Assembly: GCA_965232265.1 (NCBI GenBank)
Contig: CBDDPH010000002.1
Location: forward strand, 186,001-250,000
DNA: 64,000 nt
Direction of reading: 5' to 3'
Source of the DNA: VXRD01 sp965232265
Lineage (GTDB): Bacteria > Latescibacterota > UBA2968
Shown here: piece after piece, positions 34,077 to 43,469 of the stretch
Layout: every line of letters begins with the position of its first letter
Numbering within the stretch: the stretch's first letter is position 1
Notes under the pieces: model-generated
Seen by the model: the letters and a program-made list of their open reading frames with translations, nothing else
Database searches by the model: none
What the model was told of the DNA's origin: nothing
Position numbers and translations under genes: made by a program

Positions 34077-35360
34077 ATGGATGCCAAACCTTTAGCTATT
34101 AGTCTATTTGCAGGAGCCGGTGGTTGCTCTTTGGGATTCAAACGCGCTGGCTATAATATCCTCTATGCAATAGATATAAACGAAAATACTGTGGAAACTT
34201 ACAGACATAATTTTCCTGATACCCAATGTGAAATGGCGGATATTATGTCTTGTGATTTTGAAAAACTTCTTAAAAATCTGAGGTTAAAAACGGGTGAGTT
34301 GGATATTCTTATTGGCGGCCCTCCATGTCAGGGCTTTAGTACAGCAGGCATGCGATTTTGGGACGATCCAAGAAACGGATTATTGAAGCATTACGTCAAC
34401 GCCTTAGCCATCTTACGTCCCAAGTGGTTTATTATGGAAAATGTTGAAGGTTTGCTTACGGCTAAAGGTGGTATATACGTCTATGAAGCAGCAAGAGCCT
34501 TTATCAAATTGGGATATTCGATAAGAATCGATAAAATTTATGCGCAGGAATACGGGATACCACAAAGACGAAAGAGAACTCTGATTATTGGCAATAGATT
34601 GGGAATGGAATTTAATTTGCCAGAACCACTTGTGCATGTGCATGGTCGCATTTTTAAGAATGCCGATGTTACACTTAGACATACAATTGGAGAGCTTCCC
34701 AATCCGACATTGGATAAAAGCAGCCCTATCTGCTACAGCGGCAAGCCCAAACATGAGTGGGAGGAACAACTGCGTGATGGAAATAAAAAATTATATGATC
34801 ACTATACACCCCAAATTGAGGGTGTCCAGCTTGAGAGGATTAAACATTTAGAACCGGGGCAATCGATGAAGGATTTGCCAGAATCGCTTCATCATGAATC
34901 ATTTAAAAGAAGAGCCAATCGACGTGTTATGGATGGAACGCCCACAGAAAGACGAGGTGGTGCGCCCTCGGGAATTAAGCGATTGATTTTTGACGAACCG
35001 AGTTTAACTATCACAGGTGCTGCTATAAGAGAATTTATACATCCAGCAGACAATCGCCCATTAACTTTACGTGAATGTGCGCGAATACAAACATTTCCCG
35101 ATTGGTTCAGATTTCAAGGAAATACTTCAGAAAGGATCAAGCAAATAGGGAATGCGATTCCCCCTTTATTAGCAGAGATTTTTGCAGTGCATTTACTGGC
35201 TAATTATGGTTTTGGAGAAACGAAGCGCACTTCACCGGGTAGATTATTTGCACACACTTTAACAAAAGCAACTGCTATGAGTCCAGCTCTCACAAAAACG
35301 GATAATATGCTTCAGGAATTGTATAAAAGAAAAGATCCTCAACTCAGTCTTTTTGGATAA
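34077..35360 (+). CDS. C5-cytosine DNA methyltransferase (type II R-M)
   Basis: A 427-residue Dcm-type methyltransferase. Motif I is SLFAGAGGCSLGFKRAG, motif IV GGPPCQGFS (catalytic Cys), motif VI MENVEG, motif VIII PQRRKR, and motif X QIGNAIPPLL. The target-recognition region lies at about 205-300. The gene is clearly richer in A+T than its neighbours and lacks an obvious Shine-Dalgarno, both consistent with recent acquisition. It is followed after 5 bases by the endonuclease gene. Confidence 0.95.
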   Translation: MDAKPLAISLFAGAGGCSLGFKRAGYNILYAIDINENTVETYRHNFPDTQCEMADIMSCDFEKLLKNLRLKTGELDILIGGPPCQGFSTAGMRFWDDPRNGLLKHYVNALAILRPKWFIMENVEGLLTAKGGIYVYEAARAFIKLGYSIRIDKIYAQEYGIPQRRKRTLIIGNRLGMEFNLPEPLVHVHGRIFKNADVTLRHTIGELPNPTLDKSSPICYSGKPKHEWEEQLRDGNKKLYDHYTPQIEGVQLERIKHLEPGQSMKDLPESLHHESFKRRANRRVMDGTPTERRGGAPSGIKRLIFDEPSLTITGAAIREFIHPADNRPLTLRECARIQTFPDWFRFQGNTSERIKQIGNAIPPLLAEIFAVHLLANYGFGETKRTSPGRLFAHTLTKATAMSPALTKTDNMLQELYKRKDPQLSLFG

Positions 35361-35365
35361 TTATT

Positions 35366-36418
35366 ATGGCGAGTATTACAATTCAGAATTTGCTCTCAGA
35401 ATGTAAGGTTCACGGGAGTGGCAAAGCCCAAGTTACTCTGGAAGATTCTGAAATATATGCACTATTTTGCATTGGTTTACGTGATTTAGGATGGGATTTC
35501 AATGCCATCGGAATTGAGGATATTGAGAAGCCTGACGATGACTATTTTAAGATTCCAATAAAATGGTTCAATGAACTTCAGCTTTCGAATGTTACTCCAA
35601 AGATTCTTTTAGATGTTCTTGAGAGAGCGTGCGATATCAATGAAGATTTCGGGTTATATATCAGAAATCTCTGTGCATTACATCGCAGACGTGTAAAATA
35701 TCAACGCATTCTCTCAGCGCAACCATTGCCACAAATGGATCAAATAGGACCACGTTCTTTATTGGAATATGGTGGATGCGATGATGCACTTTTGTCGGGA
35801 TGGATGTCCTGGAGAAAATGGATCTATGATATATATAATCGCGCTGCTCAAGAAACTGGATATCTATTTGAACCTGTGTTGGCAAGTTGTCTGGGAGGTA
35901 CGCCTGTTGGTGCGAGAAATTCACCTGTAAAACGAGTTGATGGTAACGGAAATCAGACCTCAAAAGGCAGGCAAGTTGATTGCTTTGTTGCTGGAGAAAA
36001 CCTCGCCTATGAATTCAAAATGAGAGTAACAATTGCTGCGAGTGGGCAAGGCCGATTTGGCGAAGAACTCTCGTTTCCCTCTGAATGCCAGGTTGCGGGT
36101 TTCAAACCTATTCTCATAGTACTCGATCCCACACCCTCTCCAAGGCTTGATGAACTGAGAGCAGCTTTTGAAAATGCGGCTGGCTCTTCATACATTGGGG
36201 ATGAAGCTTGGTGGCATATAAATGAAAAGTCGGGGGAAATTTTGTCTATATTCGTCCAAAAATATATCAGACCACCTATAGAATCGATTGAGGATCTTCA
36301 TCGAAACACTCCACCTGATTTATATTTGCAATGGCGGGATAGCGCAGTTTTGATAAAATCACCCTCAAGTGAGTATTTGATAGAACGAAGTGCGAACGCA
36401 GATCCAGAGCTTCAATAA
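35366..36418 (+). CDS. Type II restriction endonuclease, possibly ApaLI-like
   Basis: 350 residues, directly after the methyltransferase and of the same low G+C. A PD-(D/E)xK-type centre is likely at VDCFVAGENLAYEFKMRVTI (Asp, then ExK). AASGQGRFGEELSFPSEC and FKPILIVLDPTPSPRLDELR resemble, from memory, the ApaLI family (site GTGCAC). That assignment is uncertain without a search. The role as the cognate restriction enzyme is supported by position. The shadow ORFs in this region are not coding. Confidence 0.75.
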   Translation: MASITIQNLLSECKVHGSGKAQVTLEDSEIYALFCIGLRDLGWDFNAIGIEDIEKPDDDYFKIPIKWFNELQLSNVTPKILLDVLERACDINEDFGLYIRNLCALHRRRVKYQRILSAQPLPQMDQIGPRSLLEYGGCDDALLSGWMSWRKWIYDIYNRAAQETGYLFEPVLASCLGGTPVGARNSPVKRVDGNGNQTSKGRQVDCFVAGENLAYEFKMRVTIAASGQGRFGEELSFPSECQVAGFKPILIVLDPTPSPRLDELRAAFENAAGSSYIGDEAWWHINEKSGEILSIFVQKYIRPPIESIEDLHRNTPPDLYLQWRDSAVLIKSPSSEYLIERSANADPELQ

Positions 36419-36445
36419 CTGATATAGAAAATAAAGGAGGGATTT

Positions 36446-37354
36446 ATGGCTCTTGCGATGACAGAGCAGCAAGAGAGAGATTTTGATGAGAAGGGATTTG
36501 TTATTCTTGAGGATTTTTTTACTCAGGACGAGGTCAATCGGCTTTTGCTGGCTATTGATGAGGTGGCAGAGCGGATTCGAGAGGCCGAGGGCCTGGGGCC
36601 TGATGATCCTTTTGCTGTGCGAAATGCCCTGTCTCAGCACGAGGCGTTTCTCGATTTGATCGATCATCCGCGCATGTTGCCTCTGGTGGTGGATGCGATT
36701 GGCTGGAATATTCAGATCAGAACGACGCATCTGGACTATCGACCGCCGTATCCCGAGGGTTTGAAAGCGGGTGAGGTTGGCGTTGGCAAGGGCGAAGATC
36801 AGGAGGTTGGATACCGCAATGTGGCATGGCATCCCGATTTGGCGAGCGATATGCTATTTTTGGGTCCTTCGCTGGATGGGAGGCTTCCGTTTATGGAGAT
36901 TAAGGTTTTTTACGTGCTTTACGATATGACCGAATCCAATTGTGGCAATTTGTGGTTGGTGCCGGGCAGTCACAGGCGCAAGCCCGAAGAGTTGCGAGAA
37001 ATGGGACGCGAGGTCAATCCAGAAGATGCGGTCGAGCTCAAGTTGCGGGCTGGTTCTGCGGTGTTGTGGCGAACCGCGGTGTGGCACTGCGTGGGGCCCA
37101 ATTTGTCGAGAAAAACGCGGAAGATTATGCATGTGGGCTATAATTATCGATGGCTTCGTCCAACCGATTATATCGCGCAGGATGCCGCGCTTATTGAGCG
37201 GAGTTCGCCAATTCGGCGTCAGTTGCTGGGCGCGCTGGCTTCGGGAAAAGACCCGCTGGGACCAGAACCGGATTTTCACCCTTCGTCGCAATACTGGCTG
37301 ACTAAGAATTGGGATGATGTCCCGCTGCGAGCCTGGGCACAGGCGCGAGCTTAA
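36446..37354 (+). CDS. Phytanoyl-CoA dioxygenase (PhyH) family protein
   Basis: 302 residues, ATG with AGGAGGG upstream. Fe ligands: AWHPDLAS (HxD) and TAVWHCVGPN (distal His); RKTRKIMHVGYNYR gives the 2-oxoglutarate Arg region. It is only distantly similar to the PhyH protein at 18818. The substrate is unknown; the lineage appears to use many such oxygenases. It follows the R-M pair by 27 bases but returns to the normal base composition. Confidence 0.88.
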   Translation: MALAMTEQQERDFDEKGFVILEDFFTQDEVNRLLLAIDEVAERIREAEGLGPDDPFAVRNALSQHEAFLDLIDHPRMLPLVVDAIGWNIQIRTTHLDYRPPYPEGLKAGEVGVGKGEDQEVGYRNVAWHPDLASDMLFLGPSLDGRLPFMEIKVFYVLYDMTESNCGNLWLVPGSHRRKPEELREMGREVNPEDAVELKLRAGSAVLWRTAVWHCVGPNLSRKTRKIMHVGYNYRWLRPTDYIAQDAALIERSSPIRRQLLGALASGKDPLGPEPDFHPSSQYWLTKNWDDVPLRAWAQARA

Positions 37355-37363
37355 ATAAAAAAT

Positions 37364-37391
37364 AAACCCCAGGCGCGAGCTTCTGGGGTTT
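37364..37391. terminator. Bidirectional terminator between PhyH and the response regulator
   Basis: AAACCCCAG and CTGGGGTTT enclose an 11-base loop. The loop repeats the final bases of the PhyH gene (CAGGCGCGAGCTT occurs at 37350 and 37370). Confidence 0.8.
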
Positions 37392-37410
37392 GTGGTGTGT
37401 CATTTGAATA

Positions 37411-38082
37411 TCAGGAGGGATCGAATTTGTAGCCGACACCGCGCACTGTGGTAATGGCTTTGCCCGATTCACCGAGTTTGGAGCGCAGGCGGCGAATATG
37501 GACGTCAACGGTACGCATGCCGCCGTAATAGTCATAGCCCCAGATGCTGTCGAGCAGGTCCGATCGGGTAAATACGCGAGCCTCGTGGGTGACCAGATGT
37601 TTGAGTAGTTCGTATTCTTTGAGTGTGAGTTCGACAACGCTGCCCTTGACGCGCACTTCGTAGCGTGCCATATTGATGACGAGGTCGTCTATTTTGAGGG
37701 TGTGGTCGTCGGGGGGATGGTCGTCGTTCCAAAGAGCCAGGCGCAGGCGGGCTTCGAACTCGCGCAGGCTATAGGGCTTGATGATAAAATCTGAAATGCC
37801 GAGTGAAAAATCGAGGTTGAGTGCGGTCATTTCATCGGTGATGACGAGTAGGGAGCAGTCGTTGGCAGGGTGCTGTTGTTGCAGGTGTGCAATGGCCTGT
37901 GCGAGGCGGTCGAGGGAGGATTCGGGGTCAATGATGGTCAAGTCAATGCCGTTTGTGGGTATGGGAGGCAAATTGCTCCGTCCGCTCAGGATCACGTGTT
38001 CAACCTGATGCCCGATATATTCGAGGTCTGATTTGAGACGCGCGCCGTAGGCTTCGTCTGCGAGAAGAAGAATAGTTGCCAT
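37411..38082 (-). CDS. OmpR/PhoB-type response regulator (orphan)
   Basis: 223 residues. Receiver domain about 1-115: the acidic pair in LLLADEAYG, the phosphoacceptor Asp in LTIIDPES, VITDE, and Lys in FIIKPYS. The winged-helix domain is about 125-223: LTLKEYELLKHLVTHEARVF, DLLDSIWGYDYYGGMRTVDV, and ITTVRGVGYKFDPS. No sensor kinase is adjacent, so its signal is unknown. ATG 38082 (MATILLLADE) is chosen; the longer frame upstream is not receiver-like. It is divergent from the ggt gene. Confidence 0.92.
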   Translation of the reverse strand: MATILLLADEAYGARLKSDLEYIGHQVEHVILSGRSNLPPIPTNGIDLTIIDPESSLDRLAQAIAHLQQQHPANDCSLLVITDEMTALNLDFSLGISDFIIKPYSLREFEARLRLALWNDDHPPDDHTLKIDDLVINMARYEVRVKGSVVELTLKEYELLKHLVTHEARVFTRSDLLDSIWGYDYYGGMRTVDVHIRRLRSKLGESGKAITTVRGVGYKFDPS

Positions 38083-38253
38083 TAAAATTAAGAAGAAACA
38101 GGATGTTACGCAGTTTAATGTGCCCATTACTTGGATCCGGAAGATAGTGCAAATTAGTGGCCTCATGGCATTTTGTCAAGGTGTATCTAAGAATACGGGC
38201 GTTGGCAAAACACTTTTATCACTTTTTATCAAAAATCATCTCAGGAGTACATT

Positions 38254-39891
38254 ATGTCTTCTCCTCATGCAATTACCCGACCCGCTTTCAGGCCGTCTAT
38301 CATGGGCAGAAATGGCGTGGTCACATCGGGACACCATCTCGCTTCTCAAGCAGGTATTCAGGTTATGATGGCGGGTGGCAATGCCATTGATGCGGCCATT
38401 GCCACAGCCGCTGCGCTCGGCGTGGTTGAACCGCAATCTTCAGGCGCAGGGGGGGATGGTTTTATTTTAATTTACTCGGCTAAGACGGGTACCGTATCTG
38501 CCATCAATGCCACTGGCGCAGCCCCAACGGGCGCGACCCGAGAATTTTATCTCCAACGCGGTGGTATTCCAATGAAGGGTATTCTGAGCGTTTCTATCCC
38601 CGGTCTTGTTGACGGTTGGCTCGTTGCTCACGAGCACTTTGGCACGCGCCCGCTCGAAGATATTTTTGCGCCGGCAATCGCCTTTTGCGAAGAGGGCTTT
38701 CCGCTCAGTCACAAATTGGCGAATAGCTTGCGGGGGGAAACAAAACGCTTTGCATCCGATCCATATACGCGGGCGGTTTTCACAAATGATGGCCAGCCTC
38801 TCAGTGCCGGGGATATTGTCTATCAGAAGGACCTAGGTAAGACCTTGCGGACAATCGCCGCAGAGGGCCGCGACGCCTATCGCACGGGAGAAATAGCCCG
38901 GGCACTTGTTGCATTTAGCCAGTCGCGAGGCGGTTTGTTTACCGAAGCCGATTTGAAGAACCACCACGCCCGCATTGGCGATCCCATTGCCGTGACCTAC
39001 AAAGATTATACGGTGTATGAAACGCCGCCCAATTCGAGTGGGCATATTTTACTTCAAGAACTCAATATTGTCGAAAATTTTGATCTTCAGGTGCTGGGTT
39101 GCAATACTGCCGAGAGTATCCACCTTATGGTCGAAGCCAAGAAACTCGCTTTTGCCGACCGCGAAAAATACGTGGCCGATCCAGATTGGATCGATGTGCC
39201 AATTGATGGATTGCTCTCGAAAAATTATGCAAAAGAACGCGCTTCGTGCATAGATCTCGAACGCGCTGCTGTCCATGTCCCGCCCGGTATCCCGGAATCG
39301 GTTGAGGATACGACCTGTTTCTGCGTAGCTGACGGTGAAGGCAACGCGGTTTGTCAATTGCAGAGTATTCAATCTGGCTGGGGATCGAGTCTTATTGCGG
39401 GGGATACGGGTATTCTCCTCAACAATCGTATGACGTACTGGCATCTGGAAAAAGATCATCCCAATTGTCTGATGCCAGGTAAGCGAGTTCGCCATACCAT
39501 GAATCCCGTTATTGTTACAAAAGACGGCAAACCCGTTTTGATATGCGGCACGCCGGGCGCAGATACACAGGTGCAGACGAATTTGCAATTGGTGACACAT
39601 ATTCTGGAATTTGGCATGACGCCTCAAGAGGCCGTTGAAGCCCCCCGCTGGCGTTCTCTGCAAAATCCTATGGAGTCCACGGTTCCCCATACGTGCGAAG
39701 ATGTGCTTCAACTCGAAAGCCGTTTTCCCACAATCCAGTGCGAAGCTCTGGCTCGGAAAGGTCACGACCTTCGCTACCTCTCAGAGTGGGGTGGGCCGGG
39801 AAATGCACAGGCTATTCAGATCAATCCCGAAACCGGTACCCTGATGGGCGGTTCAGATCCCAGGCGAGACGGATACGCCATTGCTTTTTAA
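38254..39891 (+). CDS. ggt: Gamma-glutamyltransferase
   Basis: A 545-residue Ntn-hydrolase of glutathione and gamma-glutamyl metabolism. The catalytic Thr of the small subunit is in ESVEDTTCFCVADGEGN; GVVEPQSSGAGGDGFILIY and RGGIPMKGILSVSIPGLVDG are family segments. There is no clear signal peptide, so it may be cytoplasmic, as in the Ggt-like enzymes of catabolic loci. ATG preceded by CAGGAG. It stands 11 bases before the RhmD-like gene. Confidence 0.9.
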   Translation: MSSPHAITRPAFRPSIMGRNGVVTSGHHLASQAGIQVMMAGGNAIDAAIATAAALGVVEPQSSGAGGDGFILIYSAKTGTVSAINATGAAPTGATREFYLQRGGIPMKGILSVSIPGLVDGWLVAHEHFGTRPLEDIFAPAIAFCEEGFPLSHKLANSLRGETKRFASDPYTRAVFTNDGQPLSAGDIVYQKDLGKTLRTIAAEGRDAYRTGEIARALVAFSQSRGGLFTEADLKNHHARIGDPIAVTYKDYTVYETPPNSSGHILLQELNIVENFDLQVLGCNTAESIHLMVEAKKLAFADREKYVADPDWIDVPIDGLLSKNYAKERASCIDLERAAVHVPPGIPESVEDTTCFCVADGEGNAVCQLQSIQSGWGSSLIAGDTGILLNNRMTYWHLEKDHPNCLMPGKRVRHTMNPVIVTKDGKPVLICGTPGADTQVQTNLQLVTHILEFGMTPQEAVEAPRWRSLQNPMESTVPHTCEDVLQLESRFPTIQCEALARKGHDLRYLSEWGGPGNAQAIQINPETGTLMGGSDPRRDGYAIAF

Positions 39892-39902
39892 GAGGAATAG
39901 TT

Positions 39903-41081
39903 ATGACAATCAAAGAGATTCGCGCAGTTGCCGTCAATATTTCTCCCGATCAAAAAACAGAACCTCGCGTCCCAAAGCTGCCCACAGATGGGTTTATTAG
40001 CCCTATGGCGCGATATCCCGAAGTTAAAAGATCGGAGTGGAATACAGGCTGGACGCGCGCAGCCTGTGTCGTGACCGCGCAAGATGGCACCTGGGGGGTG
40101 GGATTTACCAATCACAGTGGGCCGGTGCTCAGCATTATCAACGATCACTTTGCCCCTTTGCTCGAAGGGCAAAATTGTATGGCGACCGAGAAGCTGTGGG
40201 ATATGATGCGCCGCGCTTCTTCGCCTTATCACACGGCGGGTTTGTCCAGCTATGCCATCAGTGCTGTGGATAATGCCCTGTGGGACTTGAAAGGAAAAAT
40301 TTTGCAGCGTCCTGTTTACGAGATTTTGGGCGGCCCGCAAAAAGACAAAATTTTCTGTTATGCCAGCAATACAGATATATCTTATGGTACGGAAAACAGT
40401 ATTGAATGGTTTCTCGAATTGGGTTTCAAGGCGGTCAAGCTGTTTGCGCGATATGGACCGGAGTCCGGTATTGAGGGGATAAATAAGACTGAAGAGTTGG
40501 TTGCCAAAACGCGCGAGCAGATTGGCGATGATGTGGAACTCATGCTCGATGCGTGGATGTCGCTCAATGTCGAGTACACGGTTCGCCTCGTCGAAGCTCT
40601 GAGGCCGTATCGCCTCAAGTGGCTTGAAGATTACGTGCTGCCCGAAGATATGGAAAGCTATACAAAGGTGCGCCAGCGCGTCCCCGGGCAGATTCTCGCA
40701 ACGGGTGAGCACTGGTACACCATTCATCCCTTTGCCACAGCCGCGAGCCAGGGGCTTGTCGATATTTTGCAGCCCGATATTCAGTGGGCAGGTGGTGTTA
40801 CGGCCTTGATGCGGATATGCCATATTGCCGAGGCGCATGGGCTAACGGTTATCAGCCACGCGGGCATGAATTATCCTTACGGTCAGCACCTTTCTTATGC
40901 TATGCCAGCGATACAGTGGGGCGAGCGTTCCGAAGGGGTATCGCCCCCGGGCGTTCCGCTTGAAGAACGCGTCGCGCTGCCGGGAACCCCTGTGATCAAA
41001 GACGGTTATCTGGTTCCGAGCGATGCCCCCGGCTTTGGCCTTGAAATCACGAAGGACTGGTTGGAACAAAAGGTTGTATAA
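39903..41081 (+). CDS. Enolase-superfamily sugar-acid dehydratase (RhmD-like)
   Basis: A 392-residue mandelate racemase/muconate lactonising enzyme family member. The barrel shows Mg ligands and general base: LMLDAWMSLNVEYT (Asp), LKWLEDYVLPEDMESY (Glu), ATGEHWYTIH (Glu/His), ILQPDIQWAGG and VISHAG. This pattern resembles L-rhamnonate dehydratase. ATG 39903 follows AGAGGAAT; the long open frame upstream overlaps ggt and is not coding. The substrate is likely an aldonic acid. Confidence 0.87.
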   Translation: MTIKEIRAVAVNISPDQKTEPRVPKLPTDGFISPMARYPEVKRSEWNTGWTRAACVVTAQDGTWGVGFTNHSGPVLSIINDHFAPLLEGQNCMATEKLWDMMRRASSPYHTAGLSSYAISAVDNALWDLKGKILQRPVYEILGGPQKDKIFCYASNTDISYGTENSIEWFLELGFKAVKLFARYGPESGIEGINKTEELVAKTREQIGDDVELMLDAWMSLNVEYTVRLVEALRPYRLKWLEDYVLPEDMESYTKVRQRVPGQILATGEHWYTIHPFATAASQGLVDILQPDIQWAGGVTALMRICHIAEAHGLTVISHAGMNYPYGQHLSYAMPAIQWGERSEGVSPPGVPLEERVALPGTPVIKDGYLVPSDAPGFGLEITKDWLEQKVV

Positions 41082-41095
41082 CTATTGGAGACGAT

Positions 41096-41641
41096 ATGGC
41101 GCAAGCGTGGAAACACTTGCTCAAGTTTCGCTGCACTCGCTGTGGCAATTGTTGTCGAGACCCCATTGTTCTGGTGACAGATGAAGATGTGCGCCGAATT
41201 GTTGAGGGCACAAACCAGGCGGCTTGTGATGTTGTCGATTTTTATGAGCCGAGTGAGATTGAATGGGGTGAAGATCAGCCCGGCTGGATACGTTTGAGGT
41301 CTGGCCCGCGCATTATGGGGTTGCGTAGAACCGAGAGCGGATGTCAATATCTGGGTGAAGACGATTTGTGTACTATCTATGATTATCGCCCGGTGACCTG
41401 TCGAAGGTATCCATTTGATCTCGAGTTTGACGAAGAGGACGATATCGAGTTGCTCAGCATTAGCCAATCTACCGATTGTCCGTATGAACTCGACGGGTAC
41501 AATCCATTGGGTGAGATTAAGGCGATTGCTAAATGGGAGACGTGGGAAGAAGAACCCTATTACGCGAGGGTTGAAGCGTGGAACGCACGCAAAGAGACGG
41601 GCGGAAAAAAGACATTTCTCAAATTTATTGGGTTGGGGTGA
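41096..41641 (+). CDS. YkgJ-family Cys-cluster protein
   Basis: 181 residues. The N-terminal FRCTRCGNCCRDPI carries the CxxCxxCC cluster of the UPF0153/YkgJ family; a second group, CQYLGEDDLCTIYDYRPVTC, follows. It probably binds zinc or Fe-S; the biochemical role is unknown. It lies 14 bases after the RhmD-like stop and may be in the same transcript. Confidence 0.85.
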   Translation: MAQAWKHLLKFRCTRCGNCCRDPIVLVTDEDVRRIVEGTNQAACDVVDFYEPSEIEWGEDQPGWIRLRSGPRIMGLRRTESGCQYLGEDDLCTIYDYRPVTCRRYPFDLEFDEEDDIELLSISQSTDCPYELDGYNPLGEIKAIAKWETWEEEPYYARVEAWNARKETGGKKTFLKFIGLG

Positions 41642-41734
41642 AATGGTCTGGATCGGGATGGGCAGAGCCTGCACTGGAACGTCTCTGTCCAGTGATGGAA
41701 GGATGAACAGGATAGGTAAGGGGAAAGATAGTCT

Positions 41735-42595
41735 ATGAGTTCTACAATTTTTGATCGCGCTGAAGAGTTTATCTATAACAATGCGCGGTTGCTCGAGCGG
41801 CAGTTGTTTGCCTATCATTTTAAAGGGGGTTCGCGGGCGCAGGTGCTCACAGCACTTCGCGCCTATCAAAATGAAGATGGCGGATTTGGACACGCGCTTG
41901 AACCGGATATTCGCTGTCCAGAAAGCCAACCCGTGCCGGTGCAGCACGCGCTTGAGTTTCTCGATGCTGTGGGTTTTGATGCCGATGTGGTGCAGCGCGT
42001 CTGCGATTATCTGATGGCGATTGCGACATCCGAAGGGGGTGTTCCGTGGCTGTTGCCTTCTGCACATCGCTATCCGCGAGCATCCTGGTGGAATACGGTT
42101 GAAGATCCACCGGCGTCTTTGAATCCAACGGCTGCAATTGTCGGTTTGTTACACAAGAATGGCGTTCGACATGCGTGGGTAGATCGCGCGACTGCGTACT
42201 GCTGGTCAAAGATCGCTGATTTGCAACCCGTAGAGATGCATGAAATGGGTGTGGTGCTGACGTTTCTCTATTATGTGCCGGACCGGGCGTGTGCAGAGCG
42301 CGAACTCGAGCGTCTGGTCGGTGGGATGTTTTCTGCGGGTCTCGTGGCCGATGCGTACGCTACGGGCTATGTTCGCAAACCGCTCGACTGGGCGAAGACG
42401 CCCGATCATCCGCTTCGCAAGTACTTTCGGGACGAGGATATTGAGGCAAATCTCGATGAGATTGTTGCGGACCAACAAGCTGATGGTGGGTGGAATATTA
42501 CTTGGCAAGCCGTGAGTCCGGGGTGCGAACTCGAATGGCGCGGCTGGGTGACGTTGGGTACACTGCTGACGCTCAGGGCGAATGGGCGGTTGTAA
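41735..42595 (+). CDS. Alpha/alpha-toroid (prenyltransferase/squalene-cyclase-like) protein
   Basis: 286 residues. Repeats of the terpenoid-cyclase toroid are visible: ALRAYQNEDGGFGHALEPDI near the N-terminus and EIVADQQADGGWNITWQAVS near the C-terminus. The catalytic DxDD of squalene-hopene cyclases is not seen, so this is likely not a cyclase. Function unknown. It is in a row with YkgJ and the RidA/CnbZ-like gene; the next ATG is 17 bases after its stop. Confidence 0.75.
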   Translation: MSSTIFDRAEEFIYNNARLLERQLFAYHFKGGSRAQVLTALRAYQNEDGGFGHALEPDIRCPESQPVPVQHALEFLDAVGFDADVVQRVCDYLMAIATSEGGVPWLLPSAHRYPRASWWNTVEDPPASLNPTAAIVGLLHKNGVRHAWVDRATAYCWSKIADLQPVEMHEMGVVLTFLYYVPDRACAERELERLVGGMFSAGLVADAYATGYVRKPLDWAKTPDHPLRKYFRDEDIEANLDEIVADQQADGGWNITWQAVSPGCELEWRGWVTLGTLLTLRANGRL

Positions 42596-42612
42596 TTGTA
42601 CAGAGGGTTATC

Positions 42613-43368
42613 ATGCTGATTGCCAAGTCCGAAGGACACTACCATTTTCTCAAGGGTATTGACCCCTATTCCTGCGGCGTTATTGCCGATTCCGGCTGGG
42701 AGATTATCCATGTTACCCTGGAACAGGCGCTGCCCTGGCGACAGGGGTTTGATCGGGTTGAGGCGCATTTGCAGGAGGTGGGGCGAGACCTGCAAGCATT
42801 GTGCGGCATGGAGTTGCGTTCGCCCGCGCCTTTTACTATGGCGGGGTTTATCGCTTTCAATCGGGATTATTGTCAGGTGCTCAAGGCATGGGACCTGTAC
42901 GTGGGGGAATTGAATCCGGTGGCCCGTACCAATGTGGCACCGCTGTTTGATCCGCCCGTGGAACCGGTGTTGCATGCATTTTCCTATACGGTGCCGGCAG
43001 CGACTGATGCACCGCGGACGCTGGTGATTGCCGGGGCAGGGGAATTGCGCGGGGGGATATTATTGGAGCAGGGTATTGTCCGCAGTGGGGATACCAGTGC
43101 AGAAGCGATGCGGGAGAAGGTTGGTTATGTGGTGGATGTCATGGTCGAGCGTTTGTTTGGTCTGGGTGGGGCCTGGGAGATGATCAATGCGGTGGATGTG
43201 TACACGGTGCATTCTCTGGATGGGCTGGTAGAGGATATTTTGTTCAATCGCATTGGGCCAGTCCGACGGCACGGTTTCCGCTGGCACTTTACCAGGCCAC
43301 CAGTGGTCGATATTGAATTTGAGATGGATATGCGAGGGATGCGTCGTGATCTGGTGATTGAAGTGTGA
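42613..43368 (+). CDS. RidA/CnbZ-like protein (possible enamine deaminase)
   Basis: 251 residues starting MLIAKSEGHYHFLKGIDPYS; the longer open frame lies inside the previous gene. From memory it resembles proteins named 2-amino-5-chloromuconate deaminase CnbZ. The second half (LFGLGGAWEMINAVDVYTVH, VRRHGFRWHFTRPPVVDIEF) has a RidA-like order. The assignment is tentative. The gene ends directly at a GCAGATG repeat, with no base in between. Confidence 0.5.
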   Translation: MLIAKSEGHYHFLKGIDPYSCGVIADSGWEIIHVTLEQALPWRQGFDRVEAHLQEVGRDLQALCGMELRSPAPFTMAGFIAFNRDYCQVLKAWDLYVGELNPVARTNVAPLFDPPVEPVLHAFSYTVPAATDAPRTLVIAGAGELRGGILLEQGIVRSGDTSAEAMREKVGYVVDVMVERLFGLGGAWEMINAVDVYTVHSLDGLVEDILFNRIGPVRRHGFRWHFTRPPVVDIEFEMDMRGMRRDLVIEV

Positions 43369-43390
43369 TCCGCAGATGGACGCAGATGAG
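43369..43390 (+). repeat. GCAGATG-type repeat after the RidA/CnbZ-like gene
   Basis: TCCGCAGATGGACGCAGATG begins on the base after the stop codon. Confidence 0.8.
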
Positions 43391-43409
43391 CCACGAAGGG
43401 GATGGGTGG

Positions 43410-43451
43410 ACTGACAACTGATAACTGACAACTGATAACTGACAACTGACC
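43410..43451 (+). repeat. Heptamer tandem repeat ACTGAYA x6
   Basis: Six consecutive heptamers alternate ACTGACA and ACTGATA, the last being ACTGACC. It is 42 bp long, with the ilv leader promoter 18 bases downstream. Confidence 0.9.
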
Positions 43452-43469
43452 GCTAATTGATATTTTTTC

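Noticed and set aside
39693..39902. N-terminal extension of the RhmD-like gene
   Set aside because: The extra residues are the ggt gene in another frame; ATG 39903 has a ribosome site and matches the family start.
41642..41737. 31-codon ORF between YkgJ and the toroid gene
   Set aside because: No ribosome site; it contains a CACTGGA/TCCAGTG hairpin and looks like spacer.
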